A DNA stretch of 40,669 nt from Lachnospiraceae bacterium (GTDB lineage Bacteria; Bacillota; Clostridia; Lachnospirales; Lachnospiraceae). A program made the translations under genes and the position numbers. This document shows, piece after piece, positions 40,460 to 40,669 of this stretch (the first letter of the stretch is position 1; the number at the start of each line of letters is the position of its first letter). The DNA lies in NCBI GenBank assembly GCA_024696825.1, contig JAILGL010000167.1, positions 1-40,669 of the forward strand, in the 5' to 3' direction. The notes under the pieces are model-generated. The model made no database searches and was not told the origin of the DNA. It saw nothing but the letters and a program-made list of their open reading frames with translations.

Positions 40460-40669
40460 TTATCCTATAAGCTTAATAATTAACTCTGCAATAAATACTG
40501 ACAGGCAGGCACAGGCTGCAACAAAGGTCAGTGACTTATTATACATTGATACTATAACTGCAGTAATTAGGCCGACGGTTGCACTTATGGTGCTCTTTGT
40601 GGCATAGAAAACAGCAGGAATAGTCATAGCAGTAAGGACTGCATAGGGAATGTAATATAAAAAGCTTTT
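40460..40669 (-). CDS. AzlD-family branched-chain amino acid transport subunit, 3' end only
   Basis: Partial gene running off the right edge; the last 69 residues and the stop codon are present. The minus-strand frame reads YYIPYAVLTAMTIPAVFYA, then a short polar turn, a second helix GLITAVIVSMYNKSL and a final helix ending ELIIKLIG. This is the three-helix end of AzlD-type small membrane proteins, which act with AzlC to export branched-chain amino acids. The PYAVLTAMTIPA segment is the clearest family match. The rest of the gene and probably azlC lie outside the window. The bidirectional terminator at 40375-40424 follows it. Confidence 0.75.
   Translation of the reverse strand, partial: KSFLYYIPYAVLTAMTIPAVFYATKSTISATVGLITAVIVSMYNKSLTFVAACACLSVFIAELIIKLIG

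Overview
The window looks like chromosome from a low-GC Firmicute, most probably a Lachnospiraceae-type gut or rumen anaerobe (Butyrivibrio, Roseburia or Lachnospira-like). The evidence is the AT-rich DNA, strong AGGAGG ribosome sites, AGA-dominated arginine codons, a sodium-pump decarboxylase operon, BspA-type leucine-rich repeat secreted proteins, and protein sequences of clostridial type. Species cannot be fixed from sequence reading alone. No rRNA, tRNA, CRISPR array, insertion sequence or phage gene was seen.

Layout. (1) 90-2345: glycogen phosphorylase with its own terminator. (2) 2552-8706: a biotin-dependent decarboxylase/transcarboxylase operon. It encodes a CoA carboxyltransferase, an OadG-like lipoprotein, a biotin carrier, an OadB sodium pump and a 5S/PycB carboxyltransferase, and ends with an orphan type IV prepilin-like gene and a strong terminator. 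(3) 8813-13460: pnp with a long leader hairpin, rplS with its own promoter and leader, then a compact unidentified RNA fold before a zinc-ribbon, acidic membrane protein. (4) 13481-18060: a 1497-residue secreted subtilisin-like protease with a BspA-type C-terminus. (5) 18191-23125: arginine biosynthesis, with argG divergent from argCBD and two ARG-box-like sites between them; argJ is not between argC and argB. (6) 23190-23903: a small lysine-rich secreted LRR protein. (7) 24101-26188: an EF-G paralogue with altered GTPase motifs. (8) 26402-31966: a sugar operon with FucI, a zinc-ribbon protein, a second FucI/AraA-type isomerase and a xylulokinase-like FGGY kinase. (9) 36460 down to 32085, minus strand: a small membrane coiled-coil protein, a VWA/solute-binding-like protein, a PspA/IM30 homologue and a UDP-sugar pyrophosphorylase. 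(10) 36618-39353: a nucleosidase/radical-SAM fusion followed by a short-chain dehydrogenase. (11) 39368-40669: an XRE regulator divergent from a flavin-reductase-like gene, with two matching 17-bp palindromes between them, and at the edge the 3' end of an AzlD-like gene.

How the parts fit. The decarboxylase operon can couple carboxyl transfer to sodium export. Its unusual point is two different carboxyltransferase subunits with a single biotin carrier, as expected for a transcarboxylase attached to a sodium pump. The sugar operon can isomerise and phosphorylate fucose/arabinose-type sugars, but no aldolase is in the window. The minus-strand PspA/VWA group looks like an envelope-stress or membrane-maintenance module.

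The observations I consider most worth following are: the MTA/SAH-nucleosidase to spore-photoproduct-lyase-like fusion (the nucleosidase could remove the 5'-deoxyadenosine released by the radical-SAM half); the EF-G paralogue lacking the catalytic His and the NKxD motif; the PspA/VWA cassette; the hybrid transcarboxylase operon; and the two structured RNA leaders at 8854-8937 and 11619-11686. All family assignments are from motif recognition by eye; no database search was run.
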